Assembly: GCF_016924655.1 (NCBI RefSeq)
Contig: NZ_JAFFJU010000001.1
Location: 930,001 to 994,000, forward strand
Source of the DNA: Sphingomonas arenae
Lineage (GTDB): Bacteria > Pseudomonadota > Alphaproteobacteria > Sphingomonadales > Sphingomonadaceae
DNA: 64,000 bases
Direction: 5' to 3'
Of this stretch, positions 50,233 through 57,904 are shown in pieces (position 1 is the first letter of the stretch; the number at the start of each line of letters is the position of its first letter). Made by a program: the position numbers and the translations under genes. A model generated the notes under the pieces. It was not told the DNA's origin. It saw nothing but the letters and a program-made list of their open reading frames with translations, and made no database searches.

Positions 50233-50535
50233 CTAGTCGAAGATCTGCTCCAGGAAGCTCTTCTTCCGCTTGTACGGCTTGTGCCCATACCGCGGATCAT
50301 AGCCCTGCTGCGGCGGATAGCCGGGCTGGCTCCATGGGCCGCCCGGTTGCTGCGGCGGCGGGGGAGCCTGCGGCGCGGCGGGCGCGGCCGGCATCTCCGC
50401 CTCGGCGTTCCGGGCAATGATCTTGTCCAGCTCGCCGCGATCCAGCCACACGCCCCGGCATTGCGGGCAATAGTCGATCTCGATCCCCGAACGCTCGCTC
50501 ATCTGCAGCGTGGTTCCGTCCACCGGACATTGCAT
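50233..50535 (-). CDS. TFIIB-type zinc ribbon protein
   Basis: The 100-residue protein starts with MQCPVDGTTL, then YCPQCRGVWLDRGELD, giving two CxxD/CxxC-type zinc knuckles of the zf-TFIIB (YdjB-like) family. A Pro/Gln-rich region (about 50-85) and a basic KPYKRKKSFLEQIFD tail follow. It likely binds nucleic acid or protein partners. It lies 12 bases before the DUF188 gene on the same strand. Confidence 0.85.
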   Translation of the reverse strand: MQCPVDGTTLQMSERSGIEIDYCPQCRGVWLDRGELDKIIARNAEAEMPAAPAAPQAPPPPQQPGGPWSQPGYPPQQGYDPRYGHKPYKRKKSFLEQIFD

Positions 50536-50617
50536 GCGACTGTCTCCTCACCGCGGGCCGGCGCGCCGATCCGTTCGCTTCAAGGTAAGGCGCGCGCGCC
50601 GGACGGCAAGGCAGCGC

Positions 50618-50731
50618 TCAATCGTCCCGCTTCACGGTGCCCTTGGTAGACGGATTGGCGGCGATGGTCTTCTCCTTCTTCGCCTTGGGCTTGCGCGCTT
50701 CCTTGTTCGACTTCACCTGACCCTTGGCCAT
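50618..50731 (-). CDS. Small basic protein (37 residues)
   Basis: A 37-codon frame reading MAKGQVKSNKEARKPKAKK and ending GTVKRDD is preceded by AGGAGG. It is Lys-rich and resembles tiny basic proteins seen near stress genes in sphingomonads. No function can be given. Its codon use is normal for the genome, which supports it as a real gene. Confidence 0.65.
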   Translation of the reverse strand: MAKGQVKSNKEARKPKAKKEKTIAANPSTKGTVKRDD

Positions 50732-50756
50732 GATACCCTCCTGTAGATCGCCAACC

Positions 50757-51179
50757 TCAAGCGACCAGGACGAGCGTAGCAGGATCGCGTTCCCCCGCGA
50801 ACAGCAAGCTCAGCGCCTGCGGGAAAGGCTCGCCCCCGCCCGCGGCCTCGAACAGCGTCAGGCACGATCGCAGCTTGGTGGCGTCCACGGGACCCAACAT
50901 CTGCTCGGCGGTCCGCTGGCCTGCGTGGCCCAGCACCGCGGCCACGCTCTCGCGCAGCCGTGGCCCGAGCACGGGGTGCGCAAGATAGGCGCGTGCCTCC
51001 TCCAGCCCGGTGATACCGTAAAGCTCCGCCATTGCGCTGCGCCCGAGCCCGCGCGCTTGCGGGAAGACGAACCACATCCAGTGCCCGCGCTTGGCACCGG
51101 CATGAAGCTCGGCCAGCGCGCCCTCATATGCGCCGCGCTGCGCGTCGACGAAGCGCTGGAGGTTGAAGGGGTCCGTGAT
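50757..51179 (-). CDS. DUF1810 family protein, start codon unclear
   Basis: The 140-residue protein matches DUF1810: DPFNLQRFVDAQRG, HWMWFVFPQARGLG, and LGPRLRESVAAVLGH. No ATG, GTG or TTG is found between the terminator of the upstream gene and TDPFN. Candidates are ATC at 51179, CTG at 51191 and TTG at 51215 (inside the terminator hairpin). The coordinate given is the ATC before TDPFN and is a best guess. Confidence 0.75.
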   Translation of the reverse strand: MTDPFNLQRFVDAQRGAYEGALAELHAGAKRGHWMWFVFPQARGLGRSAMAELYGITGLEEARAYLAHPVLGPRLRESVAAVLGHAGQRTAEQMLGPVDATKLRSCLTLFEAAGGGEPFPQALSLLFAGERDPATLVLVA

Positions 51180-51192
51180 CCTGGGCCTCAGG

Positions 51193-51227
51193 CAAAAAAG
51201 GGGCGCCTGAAGCAAGCCAGGCGCCCG
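51193..51227 (-). terminator. Intrinsic terminator of the Met/Asn-rich lipoprotein gene
   Basis: On the minus strand a GGGCGCCTG/CAGGCGCCC stem (51218-51226 with 51201-51209) is followed by a T-run (51194-51199). It is a classical Rho-independent terminator and lies 28 bases after the lipoprotein stop. Confidence 0.9.
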
Positions 51228-51254
51228 TTGAAGCGGCGTGCTCTCGCCGTGGAA

Positions 51255-51581
51255 CTAGAGCGTGTTGGTGGGGGGCGTCGTGCTGTTACCCGCCGTGTTC
51301 CCGGTGCCGGTGTCCGTGCCGGTGCCGTTCCCGGTCGTTCCAGCGGCGCCGGCGGCGTTCAGGTCCGCATCCGTGCCGGAGTTCATCCCCGCGTTCATGT
51401 CGGTCCCCATTCCGGCATTCATGTCGCCGCCCATCATATTGGGGTCGGACATCATCGGATCGGTCGCCATCATGTTGGCGTCCATTGCGGCCGCATTATT
51501 TTCTTCCGTGTTCCCGCCGCCGCCACAGGCGGACAGTGCCGCGAAGCCGGCAGCGGCGATGATCGTTCTGGTGATGCGCAT
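51255..51581 (-). CDS. Low-complexity lipoprotein
   Basis: The 108-residue protein has a lipoprotein signal (FAALSAC, Cys19) and a mature chain made of Gly, Asn, Asp, Thr, Met and Ala, with repeated DxNMM and TGTGT-type units. No fold is expected. It may be an outer-membrane spacer lipoprotein. It has its own terminator, so it is monocistronic. Confidence 0.75.
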   Translation of the reverse strand: MRITRTIIAAAGFAALSACGGGGNTEENNAAAMDANMMATDPMMSDPNMMGGDMNAGMGTDMNAGMNSGTDADLNAAGAAGTTGNGTGTDTGTGNTAGNSTTPPTNTL

Positions 51582-51682
51582 GGTTCAGCCCTTTGCTGGT
51601 GAAAGCAGGAGGGTATAGCGGCCCGGACGAGCGCATAGTTCCGAAGGCTCGCTTGCGCAGTGACTTCGGCTTGCCGCCTGGC

Positions 51683-51850
51683 TTAGCGCGCGAACCGCTT
51701 CTTCAGGTCCGCCCGGATGGACGCGCCCGCCAGATGGGCATCGACGTTGGAATAGCCCTCCTGGCGCAGCTGCTTGCGGATCTCGTCGACGCTGGCGGCT
51801 TCGGACGCCAGCTGAAAGGCGCGTTCGATGATGTTGGCGGTCTGGTGCAC
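51683..51850 (-). CDS. Small protein (55 residues) behind an EcfG-type promoter
   Basis: A 55-codon frame from a GTG at 51850 reads HQTANIIERAFQLASEAAS, then VDEIRKQLRQEGYSNVDAHL, ending LKKRFAR. It is a helical, charged protein like small alphaproteobacterial proteins with an LxxEGY pattern. It was not in a longer frame and is inferred from codon pattern plus upstream promoter GGAAC-N17-CGTT at 51884-51909. Confidence 0.6.
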   Translation of the reverse strand: MHQTANIIERAFQLASEAASVDEIRKQLRQEGYSNVDAHLAGASIRADLKKRFAR

Positions 51851-51880
51851 GCAGGGTCCAATCTTGATTTCGCTTCCGTC

Positions 51881-51936
51881 ATGAACGATCGGAACACCGG
51901 TCCTGTTCCGACGTCATGAGCGATCGTGGGACCGGT
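51881..51936. repeat. Imperfect direct repeat overlapping the stress promoter
   Basis: ATGAACGATCGGAACACCGGT (first 20 bases at 51881-51900) recurs with a few changes at 51916-51936. The repeat spans the candidate EcfG promoter of the 55-residue gene. It may be a duplicated regulatory region. Confidence 0.6.
51884..51909 (-). promoter_or_regulatory. Candidate EcfG-type promoter of the 55-residue gene
   Basis: On the minus strand GGAAC (51909-51905) is followed after 17 bases by CGTT (51887-51884). It lies 34 bases upstream of the GTG at 51850. The spacing fits the EcfG consensus. Confidence 0.6.
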
Positions 51937-51950
51937 GCCGCCCCGGCCCC

Positions 51951-52091
51951 TCACTCCGTGAGGGACGGGATGACCCAGACCAGCGACATGGCGATCACGA
52001 TCAGCAGCAGCGACACGCCCAGGATCCAGCGAACGACATGCTCCTGCCGCGCTCCGGTGACTTGCTCTTCCGTGTAGTGGCGGTCTTCCAT
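51951..52091 (-). CDS. Small single-TM protein (46 residues)
   Basis: A 46-codon frame reads MEDRHYTEEQVTGARQEHV, then a TM helix (about residues 22-41) and IPSLTE. AGGAG precedes the ATG by the usual spacing. It resembles small membrane proteins of sphingomonads; the function is unknown. Confidence 0.7.
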   Translation of the reverse strand: MEDRHYTEEQVTGARQEHVVRWILGVSLLLIVIAMSLVWVIPSLTE

Positions 52092-52165
52092 GGCATTGCT
52101 CCTGCTGGAAGGAATGCCAGGATACGCCTGTCGAGGCCGCTTTGAAAGCGGACGCGCAGCTTCGC

Positions 52166-52684
52166 CTATCGCTTCAGCGCCTGCACCGCGGCGAGGGTCT
52201 TCTGCACATGCTCCTTCCAGCTCAGGTCGGAGTGGACAAAGGTGATTCGGCCATCGGGCGCGATCACATAGCTGGTGCGATTGGTCATGCTGACGACCGG
52301 CAGCTTGACGTCATAAGCCTTGATCACGGCCGGCGAGGCGGTAGCGACAGGGAAGCGGCCCCGGCACGCCTCGACGCTGAACTTCTTCAGGGTGGGAAGA
52401 TCGTCGGCGCTCATCCCAATGACCCGGGCACCGGCCTTGCGGAACTCGGGCATGGCATCACTGAAGGCCTTGGTCTCCAGCGTGCAGCCCTGGGTGAACG
52501 CCTTGGGGTAGAAGTAGAGCACGACCGGACCATGCCGCAGTTGTTCGGCCAGGTGGACCGTGAAGGGCTTGCCCGCGAGGGCGCCCCGGGTGCGGAAGTC
52601 GGGGGCCTTGGCACCGACCGGCAAGGCCGCCGTCGCGGCGGTGGGCAGGGCGAGCAGAGCGGCAAGAAGGACGAAGCGGCGCAT
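52166..52684 (-). CDS. Periplasmic Bcp/PrxQ-type peroxiredoxin
   Basis: The 172-residue protein has a signal peptide (about 1-19) and a peroxiredoxin domain with VLYFYPKAFTQGCTLE (peroxidatic Cys67) and a likely resolving Cys near residue 107. VIGMSADDLPTLKKF and YVIAPDGRITFVH fit the Bcp group. It probably reduces peroxides in the periplasm. It is divergent from the SWIB gene. Confidence 0.9.
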   Translation of the reverse strand: MRRFVLLAALLALPTAATAALPVGAKAPDFRTRGALAGKPFTVHLAEQLRHGPVVLYFYPKAFTQGCTLETKAFSDAMPEFRKAGARVIGMSADDLPTLKKFSVEACRGRFPVATASPAVIKAYDVKLPVVSMTNRTSYVIAPDGRITFVHSDLSWKEHVQKTLAAVQALKR

Positions 52685-52760
52685 GACTCGGCTCCATTCG
52701 AGGGCGGAGCGGCAAGCCTAGCCGAACGGCGGCGAAGGGCAACGGTTCGGCGAACGGAAA

Positions 52761-52786
52761 GGAACCGGACCCGCAGACCGCCGGTT
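52761..52786 (+). promoter_or_regulatory. Candidate EcfG-like promoter of the SWIB gene
   Basis: GGAAC (52761-52765) is followed after 16 bases by CGGTT (52782-52786), close to the EcfG consensus CGTT but with one change. It lies 30 bases before the SWIB start. The same GGAAC-N16-CGGTT form is found at 54986-55011. Confidence 0.45.
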
Positions 52787-52815
52787 GGCTCCGAGAACAG
52801 GATGGAGCGACAATC

Positions 52816-53109
52816 ATGTCCAAGCATGTCGAGATCGACGACACCAATCCCGACGCGGTGCATCAGGAGGTCGATGTCTCACCCGAGCTGGCGGAGATCA
52901 TCGGCGAAGGCCCCATGGCGCGAGGGGAAGTGACGTCCCGGATCTGGGACTACATCCACAAGAATAAGCTGCAGGCCGAGGATGACGGTCGAGAGATCGA
53001 GCCGGACGAGACCCTGGCAACGATCGTTGGCAAGAACCGACTGAGCATGTTCCAGATGACGGCCAAGGTGAACCAGCACATCCGCTCGCCGGAGAAGGCC
53101 GGCCGCTAA
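52816..53109 (+). CDS. SWIB/MDM2 domain protein
   Basis: The 97-residue protein is a stand-alone SWIB domain: VDVSPELAEIIGEGPMARGEVTSRIWDYIHKNKLQ and TIVGKNRLSMFQMTAKVNQHI, shown as short pointers to the conserved pattern. Bacterial SWIB proteins of this kind are of unknown function and are often in stress-linked gene sets. It has a GGATGGAGCG ribosome site and an upstream stress-like promoter. Confidence 0.92.
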   Translation: MSKHVEIDDTNPDAVHQEVDVSPELAEIIGEGPMARGEVTSRIWDYIHKNKLQAEDDGREIEPDETLATIVGKNRLSMFQMTAKVNQHIRSPEKAGR

Positions 53110-53127
53110 GGGCCGGGGTGGCTCGCT

Positions 53128-53313
53128 TCAGCGATCCGAAGCGAGCCAGCCGGTCAGGATGTAGAGCAGCACGCCGACCGGAAAGGTGACTACGGCCAGG
53201 ACGACCAGTCCGAGGCGTGTGAGCAGCGGGTCGATGTTGAAGTGATCGGCGAGACCCGCACCGACGCCCATCAGCTTGGCGTCCCGCCGATTGAGGTGAA
53301 AGCGCTTGTCCAT
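53128..53313 (-). CDS. PspC-domain protein
   Basis: The 61-residue protein has the PspC pattern FHLNRRDAKLMGVGAGLADHF, then a hydrophobic helix VLAVVTFPVGVLLYILTGWL. PspC proteins sense or respond to membrane stress. It follows a small membrane protein gene (53325-53438) on the same strand, with a possible sigma-54 promoter upstream, a logical pairing for phage-shock-type genes. Confidence 0.88.
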   Translation of the reverse strand: MDKRFHLNRRDAKLMGVGAGLADHFNIDPLLTRLGLVVLAVVTFPVGVLLYILTGWLASDR

Positions 53314-53324
53314 CGTCCGCGCTC

Positions 53325-53438
53325 TCAAGCCAGCGGCAGCGGGCCGACGGCGGCGGAAACGAACAGCATGGCGGTGATGAACGCGCCGGCGAAGCTGACG
53401 GCGATGTCGCGAGCGGTGGAAGAGGTCGAAGCGAACAT
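53325..53438 (-). CDS. Small membrane protein (37 residues)
   Basis: A 37-codon frame reads MFASTSSTARDIAVSFAGAF, then a hydrophobic helix and ends VGPLPLA. It has a single TM helix or signal-like segment. It lies 11 bases before pspC in the same direction, so it is likely co-transcribed. The function is unknown. Confidence 0.6.
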   Translation of the reverse strand: MFASTSSTARDIAVSFAGAFITAMLFVSAAVGPLPLA

Positions 53439-53497
53439 GATGAACTCCCTGTCTTTGATCGTGGCGGACCCGACCACCGGGTCCATGCCATCCTCGT

Positions 53498-53513
53498 TGC
53501 AGGGAGCGTGCCA
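53498..53513 (-). promoter_or_regulatory. Possible sigma-54 (-24/-12) promoter of the PspC unit
   Basis: The minus strand reads TGGCACGCTCCCTGCA, which matches TGGCAC-N5-TTGCA except for one base. It lies 60 bases upstream of the small gene that precedes pspC. In Escherichia coli the psp operon is sigma-54-dependent, which fits. No PspF gene is seen in the window. Confidence 0.45.
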
Positions 53514-53603
53514 AATTGAAAAAGTGCTTACTTTTCAGTGTCGGAAAAGACTAATCGTGACCGGGGTGGCGGATTTCGCACCTCGAGTTGGTGAGAAATC
53601 CCA

Positions 53604-54455
53604 CTAGCCGTTGACGATCGTGCCACCGTTGGGGTGAAGCACCTGGCCGCTCATGTAGCTGGAATCCTCGCAAGCCAGGAACAGGAAGGCCGGAGCGACT
53701 TCGTTGGGTTGGCCGGGGCGCTCCATCGGCGTGTCTTTCCCGAACTCCGGGATCTTCTCCTTGGGCTGCCCACCGAACGGGTTGAGCGGAGTCCAGATCG
53801 GACCCGGAGCCACCGCGTTGACCCGGATGCCGTCCTTGATCAGGTTCTGGCTCAACGATCGCGTGAAAGCCGTGATCGCGCCCTTGGTGGCGGAATAGTC
53901 GAGCAGGATCTCGGCGCCCTTGTACATGGTCACGGAGGTGCAGTTGACGATGGCCGCGCCCGATCTGAGATGGGGTCGGGCTGCCTGGACCATGTAGAAC
54001 ATCGAGAAGATGTTGGTCTGGAAGGTTCGCCGCAGCTGTTCGTCGGTGATGTCCCGGATGTCCTTGTCGGGGTGCTGCTCCCCCGCGTTGTTCACCAGCA
54101 CGTCGAGCCTGCCGAACGTATCCACCACCTGCTGAACGGCCCGCTCGCAGAACTGCTTGTCGCCGAGGTCGCCAGGGATGGCGATGGCCCGGCGACCCTC
54201 GCCCTCGACGATCGCCTTGGTCTTTTGAGCATCGTCATGTTCGCACAGGTAGAGGATGGCGACGTCCGCGCCTTCCCGAGCGAAGAGCGCCGCAATCGCG
54301 CGGCCGATGCCGCTGTCGGCCCCGGTCACGATGGCCACCTTGTCCTTCAGCCGGCCGGAGCCCGGATAGCGCGGTGTCCAGTCCGGCTTGGGCTCGAGCT
54401 CGCTCTCATGCCCCGGCAGCTGGTCCTCGTTGACCATGTCGATCGTCTCGGCCAC
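53604..54455 (-). CDS. Short-chain dehydrogenase/reductase (YghA-like)
   Basis: The 283-residue SDR has the NAD(P)-binding motif VTGADSGIGRAIA, the NNAG motif, the catalytic S-Y-K set (SVTMYKGAEILLDYSATKGA, Tyr and Lys four apart) and a Pro-rich N-terminal extension with DWTPRYPGSGRLKDKVA, as in YghA/GsiB-type stress SDRs. The GTG start at 54455 lies 5 bases after the upstream small gene. It is the last gene of a stress-type operon. Confidence 0.93.
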   Translation of the reverse strand: MAETIDMVNEDQLPGHESELEPKPDWTPRYPGSGRLKDKVAIVTGADSGIGRAIAALFAREGADVAILYLCEHDDAQKTKAIVEGEGRRAIAIPGDLGDKQFCERAVQQVVDTFGRLDVLVNNAGEQHPDKDIRDITDEQLRRTFQTNIFSMFYMVQAARPHLRSGAAIVNCTSVTMYKGAEILLDYSATKGAITAFTRSLSQNLIKDGIRVNAVAPGPIWTPLNPFGGQPKEKIPEFGKDTPMERPGQPNEVAPAFLFLACEDSSYMSGQVLHPNGGTIVNG

Positions 54456-54460
54456 CGGCT

Positions 54461-54676
54461 CTACTCCTTGGGCGCGATGCCCGCGCCTTCTTCACCGAAC
54501 GCCTCGATGGTGGACTGGTCCTGCCTGTCGTTCGGCGGAGCCTTTTCGAGCGGCGTGCTTCCCGTGGGTCCAGGCTTGAACGCCTTGCGGCTGCCGTCGC
54601 CCGGGTCGTCCGACATCTCGTTGTTCTGGTTCTGGGTCCACTGCCCATCGTTCGGGTTATGCTGGCTCTTGCTCAT
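54461..54676 (-). CDS. Small hydrophilic protein (71 residues)
   Basis: A 71-codon frame reads MSKSQHNPNDGQWTQNQNN, with later KAFKPGPTGSTPLEKAPPND, rich in Asn, Gln, Asp and Pro; it looks intrinsically disordered. It lies in the same operon as the SDR. No function is known. Confidence 0.65.
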   Translation of the reverse strand: MSKSQHNPNDGQWTQNQNNEMSDDPGDGSRKAFKPGPTGSTPLEKAPPNDRQDQSTIEAFGEEGAGIAPKE

Positions 54677-54698
54677 GGCTCTGCTCCGGAAAGTTGGT

Positions 54699-54953
54699 TC
54701 AGCCCTGCCGCTGGGCAACGGCAGTCGCGCGGCGCGGCTCGCGCTTGATCGCGGCGGGCTGGGGTTTGGCGGCGCGGCACTGCGCGACGATGGTCGGGAA
54801 GTCGAACTCACTGCTGGTTGCCAGGGCGTCGGCGGTGGCGGCCTGGCACGCTGCCTGAGTTTCGTAGCGAGCGGGGACGACAGCGACCTGCTGGCAAGCT
54901 GCCGAACCGTCGGCACAGCCCAGGATAGCGATGACGTAACTTACGGGGCCCAT
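54699..54953 (-). CDS. Small Ala/Cys-containing protein (84 residues)
   Basis: The 84-residue protein begins MGPVSYVIAILGCADGSAAC, with three or four Cys residues and a basic tail (IKREPRRATAVAQRQG). It is the first gene in the stress-type operon and has the GGAAC-N16-CGGTT element upstream. Not recognised by name. Confidence 0.65.
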   Translation of the reverse strand: MGPVSYVIAILGCADGSAACQQVAVVPARYETQAACQAATADALATSSEFDFPTIVAQCRAAKPQPAAIKREPRRATAVAQRQG

Positions 54954-54985
54954 TGGGAAACCTCATGATCCGAACTTGCGGGGTC

Positions 54986-55011
54986 AACCGCGCAGCACGG
55001 CGGCTTGTTCC
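54986..55011 (-). promoter_or_regulatory. Candidate EcfG-like promoter of the SDR operon
   Basis: On the minus strand GGAAC (55011-55007) is followed after 16 bases by CGGTT (54990-54986). It lies 33 bases upstream of the ATG at 54953, close to the 30 bases seen for SWIB. The two sites share the same spacing and the same -10 variation. Confidence 0.45.
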
Positions 55012-55070
55012 CGTTGTTACGGCCCGGTGTGCATTGCCCGGCGGGCCCCTCGTGCCTACCTGAGCAGAAG

Positions 55071-56885
55071 ATGGCGCCCACCGCAGATCAGCAGGCACGA
55101 GAAGGATCGGGAATTCGCACCCTGCTGCGCTTCCTCCCGTTCCTGTGGCCGGACAATCGACCCGGGCTCAAGCTGCGGGTGGTGGGGTCCTTCACCCTGG
55201 TCGTGCTGTCGATCACCCTCACTACCCTGGTGATGCCCAAGGCGTTCGGCGCCGCCATCGACCGGATGACCGCCGGTCGGGAGGCGGCCGCGGGGATCGC
55301 GGTGGCGCTGGTCTGCGCCTATGCCGCCGCCCGGTTCGGGGGTGTGCTGCTCGACAATCTGCGCAACGCCATCTTCGAGACGGTGGGCCAGGAAGCCACG
55401 CGCCACCTGTCCGAACAGACCTTCGCGCACCTCCACCAGCTGTCCCTCCGCTTCCACCTGGAACGGCGCACGGGGGCGGTCACCAAGATCATCGAGCGGG
55501 GATCGAAGAGCATCGACATGATGCTCTACTTCCTGCTGTTCAACCTGGCGCCCACGGTGCTGCAGCTGAGCATCGTGGCCGTGCTGTTCTGGACCGAGTT
55601 CGGCCCAGGCCTGGTCGGAGCGACGGCCCTCGCGGTGATCGCCTACATCTGGTTCACCAAGACGGTCACGGACTGGCGGGTTCGCCTCCGCGAGCAATGG
55701 ACGGAGGAGGATACGGCAACAACGGCCCGCGCCGTCGACAGCCTGCTGAACTTCGAAACCGTCAAATACTTCAACGCGGAGCAACGCGAGCAGAAGCTGT
55801 ACGGGCGTGCAGTCGAGCGGCTCGCCCGTTCAACCGTCAAGGTCGAAACCTCGCTCGCCTGGATGAACATCGGGCAGAGCTTCATCACCAACCTGCTGAT
55901 GGCGGGTGCCATGGGGTACACCGTCTGGGGCTGGAGCCGCGGGCAGTTCTCGCCGGGGCAGGTCGTGGTCGTGAACACCCTCCTCATGCAGCTCTTCCGG
56001 CCACTCGACATGCTGGGGACCGTGTACCGCACCATCCGTCAGGGCCTGACCGACATGGATGCCATGTTCCGGCTGCTCGACACGCCCGCGGAGGTGGTGG
56101 ACCGGCCGGGCGCCGAGACGCTGCACGTCGGCCGCGGTCATGTCCGGTTCGAGGACGTGCATTTCGGCTATGACCCGGAGCGACCGATCCTGAAGGGCAT
56201 TACGCTCGACGTGCCTCCGGGTACCACCTGCGCGGTGGTTGGGCCCTCGGGGGCGGGCAAGTCGACGCTGGCGCGGCTGCTGTACCGCTTCTACGACCCC
56301 AATGCGGGACGGATCACCATCGACGGGCAGGACATTGCCGGCGTGACCCAGGCTTCGCTCCGCGCGGCGATCGGCATCGTTCCGCAGGATACCGTGCTGT
56401 TCAACGACACGATCGGCTACAACATCGCCTACGGGCGAGACGGAGCGGCACAGGTCGAGGTGGAGGCGGCCGCACGCGGCGCCTCGATCGATACTTTCAT
56501 CGCGGCGCTTCCCGACCGCTATGACTCAATGGTCGGAGAGCGCGGGCTGAAGCTCTCGGGCGGCGAGAAGCAGCGGGTCGCGATCGCCCGCACCCTGCTG
56601 AAGAACCCGCCGGTGCTGATCCTGGACGAGGCCACCAGCGCGCTCGACAGCCGCACGGAGGAAGCGATCCAGGCGACGCTGAACGAGGTTGCCCGCAACC
56701 GGACCACCATCACCATCGCCCACCGCCTTTCGACCATCGTCGGGGCCGAGCAGATCGTGGTGCTGGACCAGGGTCGGGTCGCGGAGCGCGGAACGCACGC
56801 CGAGCTGCTGCGCAAGGGCGGCCTCTACGCCGAGCTGTGGGCGCGGCAGGCTTCCGAACGGGAGATGCAGGAAGCGGCGGAGTAG
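55071..56885 (+). CDS. ATM1-type heavy-metal/glutathione ABC exporter
   Basis: The 604-residue half-transporter has a TM domain (about 30-335) and a nucleotide-binding domain with VGPSGAGKST, LSGGEKQRVAIAR, VLILDEATSALD and IAHRLSTIV. NAEQREQKLYGRAVERL in the TM domain and the SLLNFETVKYF motif are typical of ATM1-like exporters of glutathione-metal or sulfur species. ATG at 55071 was chosen over an ATG 22 codons upstream that would add non-family residues. Confidence 0.94.
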   Translation: MAPTADQQAREGSGIRTLLRFLPFLWPDNRPGLKLRVVGSFTLVVLSITLTTLVMPKAFGAAIDRMTAGREAAAGIAVALVCAYAAARFGGVLLDNLRNAIFETVGQEATRHLSEQTFAHLHQLSLRFHLERRTGAVTKIIERGSKSIDMMLYFLLFNLAPTVLQLSIVAVLFWTEFGPGLVGATALAVIAYIWFTKTVTDWRVRLREQWTEEDTATTARAVDSLLNFETVKYFNAEQREQKLYGRAVERLARSTVKVETSLAWMNIGQSFITNLLMAGAMGYTVWGWSRGQFSPGQVVVVNTLLMQLFRPLDMLGTVYRTIRQGLTDMDAMFRLLDTPAEVVDRPGAETLHVGRGHVRFEDVHFGYDPERPILKGITLDVPPGTTCAVVGPSGAGKSTLARLLYRFYDPNAGRITIDGQDIAGVTQASLRAAIGIVPQDTVLFNDTIGYNIAYGRDGAAQVEVEAAARGASIDTFIAALPDRYDSMVGERGLKLSGGEKQRVAIARTLLKNPPVLILDEATSALDSRTEEAIQATLNEVARNRTTITIAHRLSTIVGAEQIVVLDQGRVAERGTHAELLRKGGLYAELWARQASEREMQEAAE

Positions 56886-56903
56886 AGCGCTGCCGCCGCC
56901 CCT

Positions 56904-57770
56904 CTAGTGGATGCCGGTTGCCCCGAGCAGAGCCCACGCCTCGGAACTGAGGTCGGCCCGGCAGCGCTCCAGCACGCGGGCGGCCTGGTCCGCATTCAGC
57001 CACTTGCCGAAGGATCTCGCCTCCCCGTTGCGCATCCTGAGGCTCGCATCGTCTTGCCGATCATAGTCGTGGCCTGGAATGCCGCCGACCCGCTCGAGCG
57101 TGCGCATGCGATCGAAACGGGATGCGGCGATGGCCCTCCGCACCACCTCGGGGTCAGGCGCGGTTCCGAGGAACCTGAGCAGGCGCTCGACCTCCAGCTC
57201 GGGGCTGGCCTGCAATTGCTCGTAGCTGAGAACCAGGTGCCTGCGCTCCTGCAATGCATCCGCCCAGCCATTGAGGAAGCGACAGAGGGCCTGGATCCCG
57301 TAAGTCCGGTCCTCCAAGAACTCGTCGATTCCCCCAGCGAAGACATGCTTGTGCCGGGTTGCATGGAAGTAGGCCGAAACGAGCACGTCTCGGGGGTCGC
57401 GGACCAGGAAGGCGATCGGCCGGTCGAGGAAGATGCGCTCGGAGAACGGCAGATGGCTGACGAGCACACGCGGATACCGCCCGCCGCCTGCAGTTTCGAC
57501 GGAAGCACCCAGGCCGCGCACCGGATCGAAGTCGAAGTTTGGCAACACTCGGAACGTGGTGGTCAGGTCCGGCTGGAAGCCGAGCCCGGCCGCTTCGGCA
57601 TAATAGCTGGACAAGAGGAAGCGCAGCCAGGTGCGTCCGCTCTTGGGGAAGGAGATCAGGAAGGCGTCGGCCTGCGCGGCCGCGGCGCGTAACCGGGGCT
57701 CATCCCGCCAGCGGCGCTTCACCCCCTTTGCGAGAGCCTTGATGCGAGGGCGGGTGATTGCGAGTTCCAA
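56904..57770 (-). CDS. Sulfotransferase-domain protein
   Basis: The 288-residue protein has the PAPS 5'-phosphosulfate-binding loop FLISFPKSGRTWLRFLL (about 41-57) and a 3'-phosphate-like VRDPRDVLVSAYFHATR. YDRQDDASLRMRNGEARSFGKW near the end matches the closing segment of the Sulfotransfer_1 family. It would use PAPS, which CysNC makes in this genome. The TTG start at 57770, with GGGAG upstream, is inferred. Confidence 0.85.
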   Translation of the reverse strand: MELAITRPRIKALAKGVKRRWRDEPRLRAAAAQADAFLISFPKSGRTWLRFLLSSYYAEAAGLGFQPDLTTTFRVLPNFDFDPVRGLGASVETAGGGRYPRVLVSHLPFSERIFLDRPIAFLVRDPRDVLVSAYFHATRHKHVFAGGIDEFLEDRTYGIQALCRFLNGWADALQERRHLVLSYEQLQASPELEVERLLRFLGTAPDPEVVRRAIAASRFDRMRTLERVGGIPGHDYDRQDDASLRMRNGEARSFGKWLNADQAARVLERCRADLSSEAWALLGATGIH

Positions 57771-57904
57771 GTGCTGACTCCCGAACGGCCACGCTGCGTC
57801 CTGATTGTGCGCCCATGAGCATGATCGCTGTCGATCGGGACGGGAGTCGAGTTCCAAGAGGGAGTAGAGCGAAAGCTTCGGTCGCTGCGGCCGGTGTTCG
57901 GAGC

